Below are positions 33,571 to 43,365 of a stretch of 64,000 nt of DNA, in pieces. Position numbers and translations under genes: made by a program. The notes beneath the pieces were generated by a model. That model made no database searches, was not told the DNA's origin, and worked only from the letters and a program-made list of their open reading frames with translations. Source of the stretch: Terrirubrum flagellatum (GTDB lineage: Bacteria > Pseudomonadota > Alphaproteobacteria > Rhizobiales > Beijerinckiaceae); assembly GCF_022059845.1 (NCBI RefSeq), contig NZ_CP091851.1, forward strand, positions 2,108,001 to 2,172,000, written 5' to 3'. Within the stretch, counting starts at the first letter, position 1; every line of letters begins with the position of its first letter.

Positions 33571-34452
33571 TTAGTGTCCGGCAGGCCCCTCAATCTGCAT
33601 GCCGAATTCTCCGCGATAGAGCGCGAGCTTGTCGCGGCAGATATAGAAGACGTTCAGCGGCAGATGGTCGGGATTCATCCCTTCGACGACAGGCAGATGC
33701 TTGAGGGCTGGTCGATCCACAAGCTTCTCGTCATAGCGATAGGGCTCGTAATCGAAGTCGGCGAGGAAGCGAGCGATGCCGACCGCGTCGGACTTCTCGG
33801 TCATGATCAGCGGACGATGCGCGCCGATGGTCTCTTCAAGTCCCGCCAGGACCTGGAGTTCGGCGCCCTCGACGTCGATCTTGATCACATCGGGCGACAG
33901 CGCGAATTCATCACCGCGCCGCAGTTCGATCTCCTGCGAGAACAGCGAGACGTCCGCGCCCTTGGCGATGTCTTCCATGAGAAACCGGTGCATCGTGCCG
34001 TTCGGCTCGAACGCCGAGGGGTCGAGCGCGCTGAGCGGCGTCACCAGCAGCCCGTCGATGACCGGCGTGAAGATCGGCAATCGCGTCGTCCTGTCGCTGA
34101 GGCCGAAATTGAACACTTGCGCCTCCTGAAACACCCGCGCCACGCGGCTCGCGATGGCGAAGCTGAAGGTTGCAGGCTCGAAAGATCTGATCTGCGCCTC
34201 CGGATTGACGGATTTGAAGGAGATGATGGACTGGCCGCAATTCGCGCCGACATCCATGAAGAGCTGACCTCCGGTCAACCCCGCGAAAATCCGGAAATGC
34301 GGCTCATGCGGCTCATTCTGATTCAACTGCGCCCAAACGCTGTTCTTTGTGACGCCGGCTGCATCCTTCGGATCGATGATGCCGCTCCATGATTTGATAA
34401 AATGCGTCGCCGGCGCGGCGGTCATCAGTTCGTCTGCGGTCGTGATGCGCAC
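33571..34452 (-). CDS. FkbM-family methyltransferase
   Basis: A 293-residue SAM enzyme: LFMDVGANCGQSIISFKSVN (motif I), IRSFEPATFSFAIA (motif II), FNFGLSDRTTRLPIF, DVIKIDVEGAELQVLAGLEE, and RPLIMTEKSD. FkbM proteins O-methylate sugars or similar acceptors and are frequent in glycan clusters. The start is GTG 34452 with GGGAG six bases upstream. It is divergent from the pyruvyl transferase and is followed by a strong terminator, so it is probably monocistronic. Acceptor not predictable. Confidence 0.88.
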   Translation of the reverse strand: MRITTADELMTAAPATHFIKSWSGIIDPKDAAGVTKNSVWAQLNQNEPHEPHFRIFAGLTGGQLFMDVGANCGQSIISFKSVNPEAQIRSFEPATFSFAIASRVARVFQEAQVFNFGLSDRTTRLPIFTPVIDGLLVTPLSALDPSAFEPNGTMHRFLMEDIAKGADVSLFSQEIELRRGDEFALSPDVIKIDVEGAELQVLAGLEETIGAHRPLIMTEKSDAVGIARFLADFDYEPYRYDEKLVDRPALKHLPVVEGMNPDHLPLNVFYICRDKLALYRGEFGMQIEGPAGH

Positions 34453-34628
34453 GGAATACTCCCAATTTTAAGCATCAACCTCTTGGTCATCCTAATCGCA
34501 CTCTGTGAAGCGCAGAATGCAATTTCCGGTGGTGACTTCAGCAAAGCCAATGCCATCCTTGTCCCGACTGGCGAGACGACGCGACTTCACGCTTCGCCGC
34601 CGACTGAAGCCAACGCGGAGCGGAGCGG

Positions 34629-35624
34629 ATGACACGTCGCAAGATCGGACTCGTCGGATATTTCGGCTACGGCAACTATGGAGATGAGCTCTTCGTCGAT
34701 GTCTACAAAAAGTTTTTCTATGATTGTGAAGTTTCCGTTCTTCAGGACAGTTTAAAGACGCCGATCTACAGCGATAAAGCTTATGCTAAAATTGAATCTC
34801 TCGACGCCATCATCATCGGCGGCGGCGATCTGCTCCTGCCCAAATATTTCGCATCGAGCTATTTCGACGACAAGTTCCTGGAGAAGCCGGTCTATCTCCA
34901 CGGCGTCGGCGTGCCGCTCTGGACAGGCGAAGACCCCGCCGTCGTCGAGCGCATCGCGAAATTCGTGCAACATCCCAACATCAAGCGCATCAACGCCCGC
35001 GATCGCGAGAGCGCGCGCTGGATCATCGACAAGCTGAAGCCGACGGCGCCCGTCGAATACAGCGTCGACATGGTGTTCTCGCTCGATTTCCCCGTCGCGC
35101 CGCGTGATCCCAAGAAGAAGGTGTTCGGCCTGATCACACGCAAGCTGACGCCTGGCCAGACCAGATGGGACAACATCACCGCGCTGTGCGAACGCGCGCG
35201 CACATTCGGCTACGAAATCAGAAATATCGTGCTCGGAACCGGCATGATCCGCGACGACGATCTCACGGGGCTCAAGGAATGGGATTATTCCCACGCGAAG
35301 CTCGTCGACCCCAACGATATTCACCAGCTCACCAAGGAGATCGGCGCCTGCGACGTGATCGCCAGCACGAAATTCCATGGTTGCGTTGTCGCCATGGCCT
35401 ATGGCGTCCCCGCCATCACGCTCACGACCACGGACAAGTTCCTCAATCTCTATCGCCTGATCGAACGCGAGGACCTGATCAGCCATTTCATCCATGAGGA
35501 TCTGACCGCGCGCCTGCCGAAATATGTCGCTCCCATTCCGCGGACGACGCGCGTCGCCATGCGAAACGACGCGACCGCGGCCATTCTCCGACTGCGCCGG
35601 GCGATCCTCAACGAGGTCGACTAA
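34629..35624 (+). CDS. Polysaccharide pyruvyl transferase family protein
   Basis: A 331-residue GT-B-like enzyme of the CsaB/PssK group: KIGLVGYFGYGNYGDELFVD at the start, AIIIGGGDLLLPKYF, HGVGVPLW, STKFHGCVVAMAYGVPAITL, and a C-terminal helical tail. It transfers pyruvate from phosphoenolpyruvate onto a sugar to make a ketal, adding negative charge. CsaB-type pyruvylation anchors S-layer proteins in some bacteria, which is of interest beside RTX and SapC genes. First gene of a plus-strand run that extends to 44657. Confidence 0.87.
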   Translation: MTRRKIGLVGYFGYGNYGDELFVDVYKKFFYDCEVSVLQDSLKTPIYSDKAYAKIESLDAIIIGGGDLLLPKYFASSYFDDKFLEKPVYLHGVGVPLWTGEDPAVVERIAKFVQHPNIKRINARDRESARWIIDKLKPTAPVEYSVDMVFSLDFPVAPRDPKKKVFGLITRKLTPGQTRWDNITALCERARTFGYEIRNIVLGTGMIRDDDLTGLKEWDYSHAKLVDPNDIHQLTKEIGACDVIASTKFHGCVVAMAYGVPAITLTTTDKFLNLYRLIEREDLISHFIHEDLTARLPKYVAPIPRTTRVAMRNDATAAILRLRRAILNEVD

Positions 35625-35662
35625 ATCCAGCCGCACTTTCGTCGCATCGATCGCGCGATGAT

Positions 35663-37141
35663 TTGAACTCCGCGAACGCGGGGAGCGCGACCTTGCGAGA
35701 GATCAACGGCGGCTTGTGCGCAGCGTGCAAGCGCTTAAAAGAGAAGTCCGCAACGGCGAGGCGGCGGCAGCCATCGGGCCGCGCGCTGCTCGTCGCCGCT
35801 GCGCTGATGGCGCCGGTTGCGGCGGCCGCGCAAAACGCAGCCTGCGACGCCGACGCCGTCTCCTGCTGCGACGCGCGCCCGGCCAGCGCGAGCGTCAAGC
35901 CTTCGTTTCCGAGCTTCGGCGTCCAGATATGGCCTGCGAGCCTCGCGCGCGCGCCGCAGGCAGTCGACCGTCTCATCGCGCTCAAGCCGCGCCATCTGCG
36001 TTTCGCGCTTGGCCCCAACTGGGCTCGTCAGCCGCAGCTCAGATCGGGCATGACCGATGTGGAGCTTGACGCTTTTGTCGCGGACGGATTCGCACGCTCC
36101 CGCATCGTCGACGAAATCGAGGCGCTTCGCCTCATGAAGAGCCGCACGCAGGCGAAGCTTCACCTCGTGATATGGGCCCCCCCGCCCCTGCCCTCGGAAA
36201 CCCCGTCGCGGCCAGGCGGCGAACGCACACTCCCGCATCAGGATGCGCAACTCGTCGCGCGCTTCGACGTCGCGCTCTTAAAATATCTCGCCGCTCATGA
36301 GATTCATATCGATGCAATCGAATTATCCAATGAGCCAGACGCGGGCTGGAACATCCGCATCGCGCCTGCCGACTATCTCGCGCTTGTCGAAGCCGCCCGC
36401 GCCGAAGCGAAGCGACGCAACATCGCCCTGCCTCTCATCTATGGCCCAGGCGCCAGCAGCGTCGCCGCCGCGCGCTCATTTTTCTCCGACCCGCGCATCG
36501 CGCGCGCAATCCTCGATACTGTCGACGTGCTCAGCATCCATGGCTGGGACAATCCGGCGCGGCGCGATCGGGTTCTTGAATTTGACGCGCTTCTCGCCGA
36601 CCTCACGCGCCTTGAGCGCAAGCCGGAGATCGCGCTGACCGAATATGGTCTCGCCCGTCCCTATCCCGCCGATGCGTCAGACCGCATGAACGTCAAGAAG
36701 CGTGCGCCGGATCATGTCGCGAACGGCGCGCCCTATGGCGTTCTCACAGCGAGAGACATGTTGCGATTTTATGGCGCAGGCGTCGGCGCGATCATTCATT
36801 GGGAATTTCAGGATCAGAATTGGGGTCATTCCTCGTTCGGTCTGCTTGACGAGAGGGGAACCGAGCGCCCGATCTACCATGCGCTGGCGGGCCTTTCGAA
36901 TGATCTCGCGAATCGCAAGGCGCTGCAGATCGTCATGATGAAAGCCGATAATCTCTTCCTCCTCAAAAGCGCGACCGGCGATGCGTTATGGAGCGCGAAT
37001 GCAGGCGCCGGCCAACAGACAATCCTGCTGCCGGAGCGCGCACGCACGTCGAAAGCTGCGGCTTGCCGCGGCCCCCTCGGCCGCACAGGCGTCACCACGC
37101 CGCCATGGAGTCTCACGGCCACGCCGATGGAGACACCTTGA
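35663..37141 (+). CDS. Secreted glycoside hydrolase, clan GH-A-like
   Basis: Up to 492 residues from TTG 35663; a TTG at 35693 is an alternative and no ATG fits. A basic stretch plus RALLVAAALMAPVAAAAQ gives a signal peptide. A TIM-barrel follows with clan GH-A marks: DAIELSNEPDAGWN (acid/base Glu after Asn), VLSIHGWDN, and ALTEYGLARP (candidate nucleophile Glu). IIHWEFQDQNWGHSSFGLLD comes near the end, then a short beta domain. It would hydrolyse or trim a surface polysaccharide in the periplasm or outside. It is 38 bp downstream of the pyruvyl transferase. Confidence 0.8.
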   Translation: MNSANAGSATLREINGGLCAACKRLKEKSATARRRQPSGRALLVAAALMAPVAAAAQNAACDADAVSCCDARPASASVKPSFPSFGVQIWPASLARAPQAVDRLIALKPRHLRFALGPNWARQPQLRSGMTDVELDAFVADGFARSRIVDEIEALRLMKSRTQAKLHLVIWAPPPLPSETPSRPGGERTLPHQDAQLVARFDVALLKYLAAHEIHIDAIELSNEPDAGWNIRIAPADYLALVEAARAEAKRRNIALPLIYGPGASSVAAARSFFSDPRIARAILDTVDVLSIHGWDNPARRDRVLEFDALLADLTRLERKPEIALTEYGLARPYPADASDRMNVKKRAPDHVANGAPYGVLTARDMLRFYGAGVGAIIHWEFQDQNWGHSSFGLLDERGTERPIYHALAGLSNDLANRKALQIVMMKADNLFLLKSATGDALWSANAGAGQQTILLPERARTSKAAACRGPLGRTGVTTPPWSLTATPMETP

Positions 37142-37267
37142 TGAATCGATTTTAACTCTTGCTCAGCATATTCGCCATCGAACCCGCGCCGCGATTGACT
37201 TTCGACGCCCTGAATCGTCTCGTCGAACGAGCCGTGATCCGCGGCCAATTTGTGTCGGCGCTCTCGC

Positions 37268-38125
37268 ATGAAGATCTGCATCCTTGGCAATTGCCAAGCC
37301 CAGCACCTTGAGATGATGCTGGGAGTCGCGAACCAGGATGTTCAGATCGATCGCCTGCCGCCGGTCTTCATGATGCAGGACTCCGACAAGGACGGAGTCT
37401 ATGAGAAGCTGAATGGCGCCGACGCCATTTTCGCACAACGAATCTCGCGCGAATACAATCTCGACTGGGTCTCCAGCGCCGAGGTGCGTCGCGAATTCGG
37501 CGACAAGGTCACTGTATGGCCCAATATTTATTTCGACGGCTACTTTCCCGGCGTGCAATATGTCTATCTCGCGAAGTGGGGAAAGCTATTGAGCCCACTG
37601 GGCGAGTACCATTTCGAGCAAGTCCGCTCGGCGCACGCCGCCGGGAAGAGCGTCGAAGAGGCGATCGACGCTTTCGCCGGCGACGGCCTGTTCGAAACGT
37701 CGCCTGACCCATTCGGCGGCTCGCTCGATCAGCTCCGCGCGCGCGAATCCGACGTGGATGCGCCCATCTCCGATGCAATCGCGGAGTCGCTCGCGGAGTC
37801 CCGGCAGTTCTACACGCCCAATCACCCGGTAAATGGCCTGCTGACAGTGATGCTGGAGCGCCTCGCGACCAAAGCCGACATCAGAATCGACTCTCAGAGA
37901 GCGGCGGCAGCGCCCTATCGGCTTGACGAGTGCTACATCGCGACGAGCCCGGCCATTGTCAGTCGCTTCGAGCTGCCTTTCGATCACACCACGATCTATC
38001 GCGGTCGCGACATCGTTTCGGTTGAGCCGCATGCCGTGACGCTTGGTGGCGCGCGCGACTATGACAGTAAGTCCCTCGTCGAGGCGTTTTACCGGCTCTA
38101 CGACGCTGTGCGGACCTGCTCATGA
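37268..38125 (+). CDS. WcbI-family polysaccharide biosynthesis putative acetyltransferase
   Basis: A 285-residue protein starting at ATG 37268 (MKICILGNCQAQHLEMML); the upstream six codons are not typical. The opening GNCQ block and the spaced LPPVFMMQDSD, QRISREYN and TPNHPVNGLLTVMLERLA segments match the WcbI family. Its founder, from Burkholderia capsule synthesis, is an SGNH-like fold with a Cys-Gln catalytic pair proposed to acetylate heptose. Probably cytosolic. Part of the plus-strand glycan run. Confidence 0.8.
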   Translation: MKICILGNCQAQHLEMMLGVANQDVQIDRLPPVFMMQDSDKDGVYEKLNGADAIFAQRISREYNLDWVSSAEVRREFGDKVTVWPNIYFDGYFPGVQYVYLAKWGKLLSPLGEYHFEQVRSAHAAGKSVEEAIDAFAGDGLFETSPDPFGGSLDQLRARESDVDAPISDAIAESLAESRQFYTPNHPVNGLLTVMLERLATKADIRIDSQRAAAAPYRLDECYIATSPAIVSRFELPFDHTTIYRGRDIVSVEPHAVTLGGARDYDSKSLVEAFYRLYDAVRTCS

Positions 38126-38150
38126 TCGAGCGCGTGATGCGAGCGTCTCG

Positions 38151-39650
38151 ATGATCGGGGACGCCGGGGCGCGCTCGCCCCTCCTGAACTGGTTCACGCC
38201 GCTGCCGCCGGCGCGCAACGGCATCGCCGATTATGCGGCGATGCTGCTGCGCGAAATCGCGCGCATGACGCCTTGCGTTTGCTACAGCGAGGACCCGCTG
38301 GCCGAGACGCCGCCCGGCGTCGAAGCGCGCGATCCCATGCAGGCGTTTCGCCACCTGACGCCGCGCTCGCAGATCCTGCATCAGATCGGCAACAACAGCG
38401 GCCATGTCTTCGCGCTTGACGCGCTCCGGCGCTTCGGCGGCGTCACCAGCCTGCATGATCTCAGCCTGCTCTATGTGCATGAGCTCGGAACGACCAGGAT
38501 GGCTGACCTGTTCGGCCGGATGCGCGGTCCGGCGCAGGCGCTCGGCGACATCTACGCCAAGCATTGGCGCGACTCTGGAGTCAAGACAGCCGCCAATTAT
38601 GTGCTGTTCGACATGGTCGGAGAAATTCTCTCGCGCTCCCGCCGCGTCATCGTCCATTCCGAATTCGCGCGCCGGAAGCTCGCGGCGGTGCATGGCGAGC
38701 AGGCGGCTTCGAAGATTTCGGTCATTCCGCATTTCGCCAAGCGGCTGAAGATCAACTCCAGCCGGCAGGCGCGACAGGAGCTCGGAATCGATCCCGATCA
38801 GGCATTGATCCTCACCTCCGGTTTCGCGACGCAGGTGAAGCGCTTCGATTGGCTCATCGAGGCGCTCGACGAGTTGCGACGGCGCGGCCATCGCTTTCGG
38901 TGGACGCACGCAGGTGAAGAGCGCGCATCAGAATATGCGTTGAGCAAGGCGATCGAAGCGCGGCCGGGATTGGCGGAGATGTGCGACATCACCGGCTATC
39001 TCTCCGAGGAAAAGCTCGATTGCTACATCGCCGCTGCGGATATCGTGATCAATCTGCGCTTTCCCTCGGTCGGCGAGAATTCCGGCACGCTGGCGCGCGC
39101 GTTCTCGGCGGGGCGCTGCTGCATCGTCAACGACACGGCGGCCTATGCCGAACTGCCGCGCGACGTCGTCATTCATGCGCCCCTGTTCGACACGGTCGGC
39201 GCGCTGGTGCGCGCGCTCGATCGGCTCCTGTCCGATCGCTCGCTGCGCGAGACGTTCGGTCAGCGCGCCCGCCAGTTTGCGCGCACGTCGCTCTCCATCG
39301 AAACTGTCGCCAGGCAGTATCTCGATGCGATCAGGCAAGGCGATGCAGAGGCGCAGATCGACGCGTCGAGCCTGAGCGGAGCCAAATCTCCTACTGCTTC
39401 CGTCAGCCTCGCCTTCGATATCGAGCAGACTCTTCCCGACCTCTCTGATGTCGTGGGAACGGCCGCGAACGACTTTGACGTCACGCTCTGGTTCGCGTCC
39501 GCCGACCGCTTCGCCGAAACCGCAGCGCGGGCGCCGGCGATGGTGGAGTCCATGATCGGCCCTCATATCGAAATCGACAGCATCCGGTTCGTCAGCGAAG
39601 GCGATGAACAGCGCGTCGGCCTGCGCGTTATGGGGCGCGCCTGCGGATGA
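38151..39650 (+). CDS. GT4-family glycosyltransferase
   Basis: A 499-residue GT-B enzyme: N-terminal LNWFTPLPPARNGIADYAAM, VTSLHDLSLLYVHE, RRVIVHSEFARRKL and SGFATQVKRFDWLIEAL. The donor-binding block is GENSGTLARAFSAGRCCIV. ATG 38151 is used, because upstream codons in this frame overlap the wcbI-like gene. About 90 residues at the C-terminus (after QYLDAIRQGD) form an extra domain of unknown nature. Its stop overlaps the next gene by four bases (ATGA). Confidence 0.87.
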   Translation: MIGDAGARSPLLNWFTPLPPARNGIADYAAMLLREIARMTPCVCYSEDPLAETPPGVEARDPMQAFRHLTPRSQILHQIGNNSGHVFALDALRRFGGVTSLHDLSLLYVHELGTTRMADLFGRMRGPAQALGDIYAKHWRDSGVKTAANYVLFDMVGEILSRSRRVIVHSEFARRKLAAVHGEQAASKISVIPHFAKRLKINSSRQARQELGIDPDQALILTSGFATQVKRFDWLIEALDELRRRGHRFRWTHAGEERASEYALSKAIEARPGLAEMCDITGYLSEEKLDCYIAAADIVINLRFPSVGENSGTLARAFSAGRCCIVNDTAAYAELPRDVVIHAPLFDTVGALVRALDRLLSDRSLRETFGQRARQFARTSLSIETVARQYLDAIRQGDAEAQIDASSLSGAKSPTASVSLAFDIEQTLPDLSDVVGTAANDFDVTLWFASADRFAETAARAPAMVESMIGPHIEIDSIRFVSEGDEQRVGLRVMGRACG

Positions 39651-40633
39651 GTTCGTTCGCTCCACGCATCCGCAATCGCTCCACGATCGGCGACGTGGCG
39701 CTTCAGCCGGCGCGCACGTTGCAGGAGGCGATCGAATCTCTTGTCGGGTCAGCCGTTCTCATCGATCTGAGTTTTCCGCGCGCCTGCATGAGCGAAGACT
39801 CGGCCAGCGAAGTGGTGCGCGTGCTGCCCCTGCCGCGAGATGGATTTGAACAGGACTTTCTCAGTCGGTTCAGGCAGTCCGGCGGACATCAACCGATCAA
39901 CGCCTGGGATCTGTCGGAACTCGTATGGCCGCCGCAAATCGCATCTGAGGGCGAAAGCTTCATCATCGGCCTCGAAAGCCTCGACGCGCTCGCCAGTTTC
40001 GGCGAACGGCTGCGCCCCGCGAGTTGTCCCCTCCTCGTTCCGGCGCCCGCCGGCGGGGCCGGAGCGCTGCGGGATCGCGTTCGCATGAGGGGCTATCGCG
40101 TTACGCGCCTGATCGAGCGCGGCGGCATTCCCGCCTTCGTGCTGCTCTCGCCGCTTGAGAATGTGCAATCGCGTTCGGGGCGCGACAGCGACGGCGCCAG
40201 CTTCACGGCGCTCGACACGGAGATCTTCGACGCGAAGGATCGCCACTCCGTCATCGAAGCGCGCTCGATGATCCATGATGGCGGCTATGTCAGCGAAGGC
40301 GACAGGCAATATTCCTGGCTGTGGACCGGCCCTTCCGCGCATTTCCGTCTGATCGCGCCGCATCCTGCCGGACAGCGGCCGCGACTGGTTGAAATCTGCG
40401 TGCCGCGCACGGAAGACCCGATCAATCTCGAACTCGTCGCCGCACAGCTCGACGGGCGGCCGATCCGCCACTCGCTCGACCGGTGGTCCGACACCAGCGG
40501 CAAGATCAGCATCGAGATTCCCGGGGGAAGCGACTATTCCGCGCTCACGCTGATCATTCCGCGCATGACGCCCGATCGAAATTCGGGCCGCCTGCTTGGT
40601 CTTTGCATCGACAAGATGATCCTGACGCCATGA
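39647..40633 (+). CDS. Unknown protein embedded in the glycosyltransferase operon, 328 aa
   Basis: Start and stop both overlap neighbours by four bases (ATGA at 39647 and 40630), so it is translated in step with two GT4 enzymes. The product is soluble and has no signal peptide. The first 190 residues are mixed alpha/beta, and the last 120 look like a beta sandwich (PRLVEICVPRTEDPINLELV, WSDTSGKISIEIPGGSDYSA, RLLGLCIDKMILTP). No family recognised. Possible roles are a glycan-binding or assembly partner of the flanking transferases. Confidence 0.75.
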   Translation: MSSFAPRIRNRSTIGDVALQPARTLQEAIESLVGSAVLIDLSFPRACMSEDSASEVVRVLPLPRDGFEQDFLSRFRQSGGHQPINAWDLSELVWPPQIASEGESFIIGLESLDALASFGERLRPASCPLLVPAPAGGAGALRDRVRMRGYRVTRLIERGGIPAFVLLSPLENVQSRSGRDSDGASFTALDTEIFDAKDRHSVIEARSMIHDGGYVSEGDRQYSWLWTGPSAHFRLIAPHPAGQRPRLVEICVPRTEDPINLELVAAQLDGRPIRHSLDRWSDTSGKISIEIPGGSDYSALTLIIPRMTPDRNSGRLLGLCIDKMILTP

Positions 40634-41778
40634 CATCGGGCTCCGTCCTCATCGTCTCACCGATCGCGTCGCACCCTGCCGATCAGGGCAACGCCGCGCG
40701 CATCCGCGCTGAAGCCGACGAGCTTCGGCGCCGTGGCGTCGCGACCGATTTTTTCTATTACGGCATGGAAGGGCTGTCGCAGGAGCAGTTCGAAGCGATG
40801 AGCCGCTACTGGCGTCGCTTCTTCTTCCTGAAATCCCTGGCGCTCGCTCCGCCTGCCCTGCCGCATGCATGGGGCCTCGACGACTGGTGCAGCGATCATC
40901 TCTGCGAGCAGGTCGCGGCTATCGTCGCCAGGCATCGCTATGACGCCGTCATCGTCAACTATGTCTGGATGTCAAAAATATTCGAGCGGATATCGGGACC
41001 GCTCAAGATTCTCGACACCCATGACCTGTTCGGCGATCGCGCGAAGGTCGCCGAACGCGCGCGCCTCGAGCCGCGCTGGTTCTTCACGACGCTGGCGGAG
41101 GAAGATCGCGGCTTCGCGCGCGCCGATGTGGTGATCGGCATTCAGGAAGCCGAGAGCGCAAAGATCGCCGCTCGGCATAACGGCCGGACGATCACGGTCG
41201 GACACCCTATCGATCCGCACTTCATGCTACGCGCCGGCAAGCGTCCGCCGCCCTCCTTCACCTTCGGCTATATCGGCAGCGGAAACCCCTTCAATCTCGC
41301 CTCGATCGCGGCGCTCGACCTCGCGATCGCCGAGCGCGGCGGCATCGACTGGGCTCTCGCCGGATCGATCACGCGCAACCGGCTCGATCTCAAGTCGCAT
41401 CCTTATCGCATGGGCATGGTCGACAAGCTCACCGACTTCTACGACCATGTCGGCTGCGTGCTCAATCCGATGATTGGCGGCACCGGTCTCAAGATCAAGA
41501 CGATCGAAGCGCTGGCCTATGGTCGGCCGATTATAGGCACAGTCGACGCGTTCGAGGGCATTCCTGCGCGCCATCCGCTTCATCAGCTTGAGGCCATGGA
41601 AGACATGGCGGCGGCGCTGCGCGACTATCAGGAGTCGGCGAAGCTTCGCGACGAAATGCAGAAAGAGAGCTATCGCGTGTTCGCGCTCTACATGGCGCGG
41701 GTGTCGCGGGAATATGACCTGCTTGCCGACATCATTCGACAGGGAGGCCGGGCGCGCCGTTTGTCCGGCGCGGCCTGA
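40630..41778 (+). CDS. GT4-family glycosyltransferase
   Basis: A 382-residue enzyme starting at ATG 40630, overlapping the previous stop; the longer frame to 40483 is not used. Marks: VLIVSPIASHPADQGNAARI, NYVWMSKIFE, LDTHDLFGDRAKV, FGYIGSGNPFNLASI, and the donor-site block MIGGTGLKIKTIEALAYGRP followed by DAFEGIP. Typical length for GT4. Three bases separate it from the next glycosyltransferase. Confidence 0.88.
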   Translation: MTSGSVLIVSPIASHPADQGNAARIRAEADELRRRGVATDFFYYGMEGLSQEQFEAMSRYWRRFFFLKSLALAPPALPHAWGLDDWCSDHLCEQVAAIVARHRYDAVIVNYVWMSKIFERISGPLKILDTHDLFGDRAKVAERARLEPRWFFTTLAEEDRGFARADVVIGIQEAESAKIAARHNGRTITVGHPIDPHFMLRAGKRPPPSFTFGYIGSGNPFNLASIAALDLAIAERGGIDWALAGSITRNRLDLKSHPYRMGMVDKLTDFYDHVGCVLNPMIGGTGLKIKTIEALAYGRPIIGTVDAFEGIPARHPLHQLEAMEDMAAALRDYQESAKLRDEMQKESYRVFALYMARVSREYDLLADIIRQGGRARRLSGAA

Positions 41779-41781
41779 GGT

Positions 41782-43365
41782 ATGGCGGTCGCGCAAACCG
41801 TCTCTCGCATCGGCGCGCCGCGCGCGACTCCGGCTTCGGCGGCGCATATTCTTCTAGCGAATGAGACGCTTCGCACCGTCTATCTGCTCGGCCACGCGCA
41901 GACGAGCGACCCCGCCGCGCTGACCGACGAACGCGCTGCGAAATTCCTGCTCTGGTTCGCGTTCGAAGGCTGGCGGCGTTATCCGCATGTCGTCTTCTCG
42001 CCGGCCTATCTCGCCTTTCTTGCAGCGCCCATGCCGCCCTGCGCCACGCGCCTCGCCGCCTATGCATTGATGAGCCGCGCGGATGTGCGCGCGAGATTCA
42101 AGGACGATCTGCCAGGCTTTCACGATTGGTACTACGCCAATGGCGCCGCGGAGCTCGGCGTCGCGCCGCTGGTGTCGGCAGCGGAGAGAGCGGCGCACGA
42201 AGCCAATGACATGAACGCCAGACCGCACGCCGCGCGCGGCGACCTGCCGGGCGTGAACGTCATCGGCTTCGGCGGCAATGTCATGGGCATCGGCGAGGAT
42301 GTTCGCGCGCTCGCCGCCGCTCTCGGCCACGCCGGCGCGCCGCGCGCGCTCGTCAATGTCTCGCTCGATGATGCGATCGGAGCCTCGCAATCGCATGGCC
42401 TCGAGGCGTTGTGCTGCGATCGGCCGATTTTCCCCGTGAATATCTTCGCGCTGCCGCCCTTCGAAACGGCGCGGTTGCGCGTCGAGCGGGGGCCAGCGCT
42501 CTTTCATGGCCGCTATAATATCGGCTATTGGCCGTGGGAGCTGACGACGCTGCCGGAGCATTGGCGCGGCGTTTTCGATCTCGTCGATGAAATCTGGGCG
42601 CCAAGCGACTTTCTGGTTGATGTCTATCGGAAGCTGACGCGTAAGCCCGTCAGGCTGATGCCGCCCTATCTCAACATCCTCACGCCGGAGCCGATCGATC
42701 TCGCTTCCTATAGCGTCGAGGAAGAGGACGTCGTCTTTCTGACAATGTTCGACTTCAATTCTTTCATCGCCCGCAAGAATCCGGAGGGCGCGATCGCGGC
42801 GTTCAGGCGCGCCTTCCCCTTCCCCGGAGGCGAGAAGCTGATCATCAAGACGATCAATTCCCATGCGCGGCCGGACGCCGCGCGCCGGCTCAGCGAGCTG
42901 ACAGGCGGCGATCCCCGTTGCATCATCATGGATCGAACGCTGACGCGCGCGCAGACCGCCGGACTGATCGTGCGCGCGGACTGTCTTGTCTCGCTTCACC
43001 GCGCCGAAGGATTCGGGCGCGTCATTGCGGAAGCGATGGCGCTTGGCGTCGCCGTCATCTCCACCAATTGGTCCGGATCGACCTCGTTCGTCGACGCGAC
43101 CAGAGGCTTTCCTGTCTCCTACAAGCTGCGTGATGTGGCCGCGGGCGAATACGCCTTTCATCACGGCGGCCAATGGGCCGAGCCCTCGATCGAGGACGCC
43201 ATCGCCAAATTGCAGGATGCGCGCGCGCGCCTCGGCGGCGATCGCGACATGCGCGCGCGCGCACGCGCTTTCGTCGAAAGCGCTTACGGCCTCGACACGG
43301 TCGCTGCAGCGCTTGGCGAGCGCCTTGCGGCCATCAGCGCCGCGCGGCCAGACCTGCAGATATGA
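41782..43365 (+). CDS. Glycosyltransferase with N-terminal extension (GT4-like)
   Basis: A 527-residue protein. Residues 1-150 are a helical region of unknown role (LWFAFEGWRRYPHVVFSPAY, HDWYYANGAAELG). The GT-B part begins near INVIGFGG-like VNVIGFGGNVMGIGEDVRAL. It continues with NIGYWPWELTTLPEHW, IWAPSDFLVDVYRKL and MFDFNSFIARKNP, and ends with SLHRAEGFGRVIAEAMALGV. The last block holds the Glu residues that bind the nucleotide sugar. GAGG lies before ATG 41782, and the stop overlaps the next gene (ATGA). Confidence 0.85.
   Translation: MAVAQTVSRIGAPRATPASAAHILLANETLRTVYLLGHAQTSDPAALTDERAAKFLLWFAFEGWRRYPHVVFSPAYLAFLAAPMPPCATRLAAYALMSRADVRARFKDDLPGFHDWYYANGAAELGVAPLVSAAERAAHEANDMNARPHAARGDLPGVNVIGFGGNVMGIGEDVRALAAALGHAGAPRALVNVSLDDAIGASQSHGLEALCCDRPIFPVNIFALPPFETARLRVERGPALFHGRYNIGYWPWELTTLPEHWRGVFDLVDEIWAPSDFLVDVYRKLTRKPVRLMPPYLNILTPEPIDLASYSVEEEDVVFLTMFDFNSFIARKNPEGAIAAFRRAFPFPGGEKLIIKTINSHARPDAARRLSELTGGDPRCIIMDRTLTRAQTAGLIVRADCLVSLHRAEGFGRVIAEAMALGVAVISTNWSGSTSFVDATRGFPVSYKLRDVAAGEYAFHHGGQWAEPSIEDAIAKLQDARARLGGDRDMRARARAFVESAYGLDTVAAALGERLAAISAARPDLQI

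Noticed and set aside
33112-34392. Plus-strand open frame of 426 codons
   Set aside because: Runs through a RIME-like repeat and antisense to the FkbM methyltransferase; composition is not coding-like.
41854-43173. Minus-strand open frame of 439 codons
   Set aside because: Lies opposite the glycosyltransferase at 41782-43365 and has no family features.
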